From Candidatus Effluviviaceae Genus IV sp. (GTDB lineage Bacteria > Joyebacterota > Joyebacteria > Joyebacterales > Joyebacteraceae): 33,551 bases of DNA. The translations under genes and the position numbers were made by a program. Under the pieces are notes generated by a model. The model had not been told where the DNA came from and ran no database searches. It worked only from the letters and a program-made list of their open reading frames with translations. Below are positions 31,853 through 33,551 of the stretch, piece by piece (position 1 is the first letter of the stretch; every line of letters begins with the position of its first letter). The stretch covers positions 1 through 33,551 of the forward strand of contig WJLY01000240.1 in NCBI GenBank assembly GCA_014728245.1, in the 5' to 3' direction.

Positions 31853-33475
31853 CTACTCTCCCGGCAGGGATGTGATGAACTTCCCCACGACGTTGAGACT
31901 CGCCTGCTCGTGCTTCCACGACTCCGCTGTGTGCACAAGGTAGAAGGGGTCACCGATGGCGACCACGACCATGTCCAGATCATGCAGGAGAACGATGTAC
32001 TGCCCTCCGTGCCCGGCCGCGTAGTCGACGCGGTGGTCACCCACGCTCGCCGACCACCATTGGTAACCGTATCCCAGATCCCTGAAGTAGCGCCCCAGCC
32101 TATCGAGCCTCTCATGGGCCACCCACGCGTCATCCGCGTAGCGCGTCAGCGACTCCCGGATCCAGTCCGCCGGGACTACCTGCCTTCCCTCGAACTCCCC
32201 TTCGTCGAGGTACAGCTGGCCGAATCTTGCGGCGTCACGTGCGGTCAGGTGTATCTCTCCGCCTCCGATCAGGTAGCCGTCTCTGTCCGCTCTCCACTGG
32301 CCCAGTTCCACCTTGATCGGCGAGAGAAGGTGCTCCTGTGCGAACTCACCCAGGTCAGAGTCGCACGCGCGCGACACGATCACGCCGAGGAAGTGCGACG
32401 ATAGGTTGCTGTAGTTGAACGCCGCGCCCGGGTCGTTGACGAGCGGCAGCTCGACGGTACGCCGCAGGTAGTCGCCCGAGATGAGGACCTCCCAGAGCTC
32501 GGGCTTGGATCCCTCCCACGGGTAGCCGGCGCGCATCTGCAGGAGGTCCCGGATGGTAACCTCGTTCTTCCTGGGGTCCGTCACGCTGTCGGCGAACTCC
32601 GGGAAGAAGTCCATCATCTTCTGGTCGACGCCGGTGAGACAGCCCCGGTCGATGGCTATCCCGACCAGCGCCGAAGTGAAGCTCTTGGTGGCCGATTGGA
32701 GCAGGTTCTGCCGGTCGACCGATCCCTCGTTGAAGTAGCCTTCGGCAACGAGATGGCCGTCCTTGATGACAAGCAGCCCGTAGAGAGTCTCGAGCTTCGA
32801 GGCGTCCAGGAAGAGCTCCGCCACGAGGGTCGAATCCAGCCCCTGCTCCTCCGGCGTCGAGATGTTCCAACCGTCAACCCGCAGCGGAGCGTAGACCACC
32901 GCCTCGAGGTCCTCCTCTGGGACCCGCAGCAACTCCGCAATCTCACTGCGAGACCGCTCGACCCGCTCATAGTCGCCCTCGAAGCCCAGGATCGCTAGTC
33001 GCGCGGCGAGCCGGTCGTGGACGTCTCTGTCAGCCTCCAGAGGAGCAGCGACGATGTCGTAGGCGGTTGAACCGGACATGTTCCGGGAGTATCTGTCAGC
33101 GCCCGCTTCCAAGAGAGCGCCGACTATCTCCTCATGCCCCAGAAAGGCAGCTACGTGCAGCGGCGCCGAGCCGTCGTTGTTCTCGATCTCAGTGTCGGCT
33201 CCGGCGTCGAGCAGCGTGCGCGCCACCTCCGTCTTGCCGAATGTCGCGGCGACGATGAGAGGCGTTGAGCCGTAGGCGTCCCTGGCGTTCAGGTCGGTGC
33301 CCGCTTCGATGTGCTGGCGGACTGCATCCACGTCGCCCTGAAGCGCCGCGAGGTGGAGGCCAACGCCCGGAGGAGCCGGACGCTCAGCCCCCTCAGCTCG
33401 CATGCTCCCCTGCCCTCCGCATGCGGTTCCGGCGAGAAGCACCAGAGCGAGCCCTGCGAGTGCTGCCTTCCTCAA
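31853..33475 (-). CDS. Lipoprotein fusing ankyrin repeats to a beta-lactamase-like serine hydrolase
   Basis: Exported protein of 540 residues. Signal sequence MRKAALAGLALVLLAGTAC with probable lipid-bearing C19. Residues about 39-130 form three ankyrin repeats (GLHLAALQGDVDAVRQHIEAG, GSTPLIVAATFGKTEVARTLL, GSAPLHVAAFLGHEEIVGALL). Residues about 205-540 are a class C beta-lactamase/DD-peptidase-like domain: SATK (S261, K264), YSN (Y355-N357) and HGGQ as third motif. Substrates of this large group are esters, peptides or peptidoglycan fragments, not necessarily beta-lactams. The start is TTG at 33475 with GGGAGG suitably upstream. The rare part is the ankyrin module at the N-terminus, which could bind a protein partner. 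The remaining 76 bases to the window end hold no recognised feature. Confidence 0.92.
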   Translation of the reverse strand: MRKAALAGLALVLLAGTACGGQGSMRAEGAERPAPPGVGLHLAALQGDVDAVRQHIEAGTDLNARDAYGSTPLIVAATFGKTEVARTLLDAGADTEIENNDGSAPLHVAAFLGHEEIVGALLEAGADRYSRNMSGSTAYDIVAAPLEADRDVHDRLAARLAILGFEGDYERVERSRSEIAELLRVPEEDLEAVVYAPLRVDGWNISTPEEQGLDSTLVAELFLDASKLETLYGLLVIKDGHLVAEGYFNEGSVDRQNLLQSATKSFTSALVGIAIDRGCLTGVDQKMMDFFPEFADSVTDPRKNEVTIRDLLQMRAGYPWEGSKPELWEVLISGDYLRRTVELPLVNDPGAAFNYSNLSSHFLGVIVSRACDSDLGEFAQEHLLSPIKVELGQWRADRDGYLIGGGEIHLTARDAARFGQLYLDEGEFEGRQVVPADWIRESLTRYADDAWVAHERLDRLGRYFRDLGYGYQWWSASVGDHRVDYAAGHGGQYIVLLHDLDMVVVAIGDPFYLVHTAESWKHEQASLNVVGKFITSLPGE

Positions 33476-33551
33476 TGACCACCTCCCACCGGCAGACCTG
33501 CCGCAATCCCGTGTCGCGCATCGAGCACGCTGCGCAACAGCGTAGCATCGA

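Overview
The window is a GC-rich (roughly 64% by eye), gene-dense stretch of bacterial chromosome with no mobile elements, rRNA, tRNA or CRISPR visible. Two secreted proteins end in FlgD/Por-type C-terminal sorting-like domains (NPFNP...GIYFVRL and FPNPA...GVYMWRV). This ending is typical of the FCB superphylum and of uncultured lineages such as Eisenbacteria, Krumholzibacteria and Latescibacteria. The taxonomic placement is inference. Rubrerythrin, a bacteriohemerythrin and a radical SAM enzyme suggest an anaerobic or microaerophilic life.

Layout. 0-1.1 kb: rubrerythrin and bacteriohemerythrin (minus). 1.5-3.2 kb: exported metallophosphoesterase with a sorting domain (plus). 3.4-5.6 kb: a GNAT acetyltransferase preceded by four 35-bp repeats, then an RLAN/RimK-type ATP-grasp ligase (plus). 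5.6-6.1 kb: UPF0316 membrane protein (minus). 6.5-7.9 kb: B12-binding-type radical SAM protein (plus). 8.2-10.1 kb: an exported thioredoxin-fold protein whose reading frame is interrupted by one TGA exactly where the first Cys of a CxxC motif belongs (minus). 10.4-18.1 kb: a seven-gene minus-strand operon: APC permease, metallophosphoesterase, nucleotidyltransferase-fold protein (preceded by six 29-bp repeats), M20 amidohydrolase, alanine racemase, GNAT, second fold-III racemase. 18.5-19.6 kb: secreted unknown protein and a small 67-residue gene. 20-22.6 kb: SppA protease fused to an outer-membrane-like N-terminal region. 22.7-30.3 kb: an envelope-glycan block with two sulfatase-fold enzymes carrying Thr at the nucleophile site, a GT39-type glycosyltransferase fused to six TPRs, and a divergent second glycosyltransferase. 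30.4-31.7 kb: aldo/keto reductase-ferredoxin fusion. 31.9-33.5 kb: lipoprotein fusing ankyrin repeats to a serine beta-lactamase-like domain.

Main discoveries. (1) The gene at 8159-10147 is best read as an exported selenoprotein: signal peptide, Omp28/thioredoxin-like fold with UxxC (Sec40, Cys43), cis-Pro motif and C-terminal sorting domain. A perfect 7-bp hairpin with a 5-nt loop lies just after the UGA at the spacing expected of a bacterial SECIS, and a near-consensus sigma70 promoter lies upstream. (2) Two unrelated genes are each preceded by a tandem array (35 bp and 29 bp, both 3n-1) that duplicates the gene's own start region. In both arrays every copy encodes a micro-ORF whose TGA overlaps the next copy's start codon (ATGA or GTGA), giving a stop-start ladder that runs into the real gene. 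This looks like an undescribed leader architecture, possibly for translational coupling or tuning. (3) The racemase/M20/GNAT/permease operon may handle D- or N-acyl amino acids.
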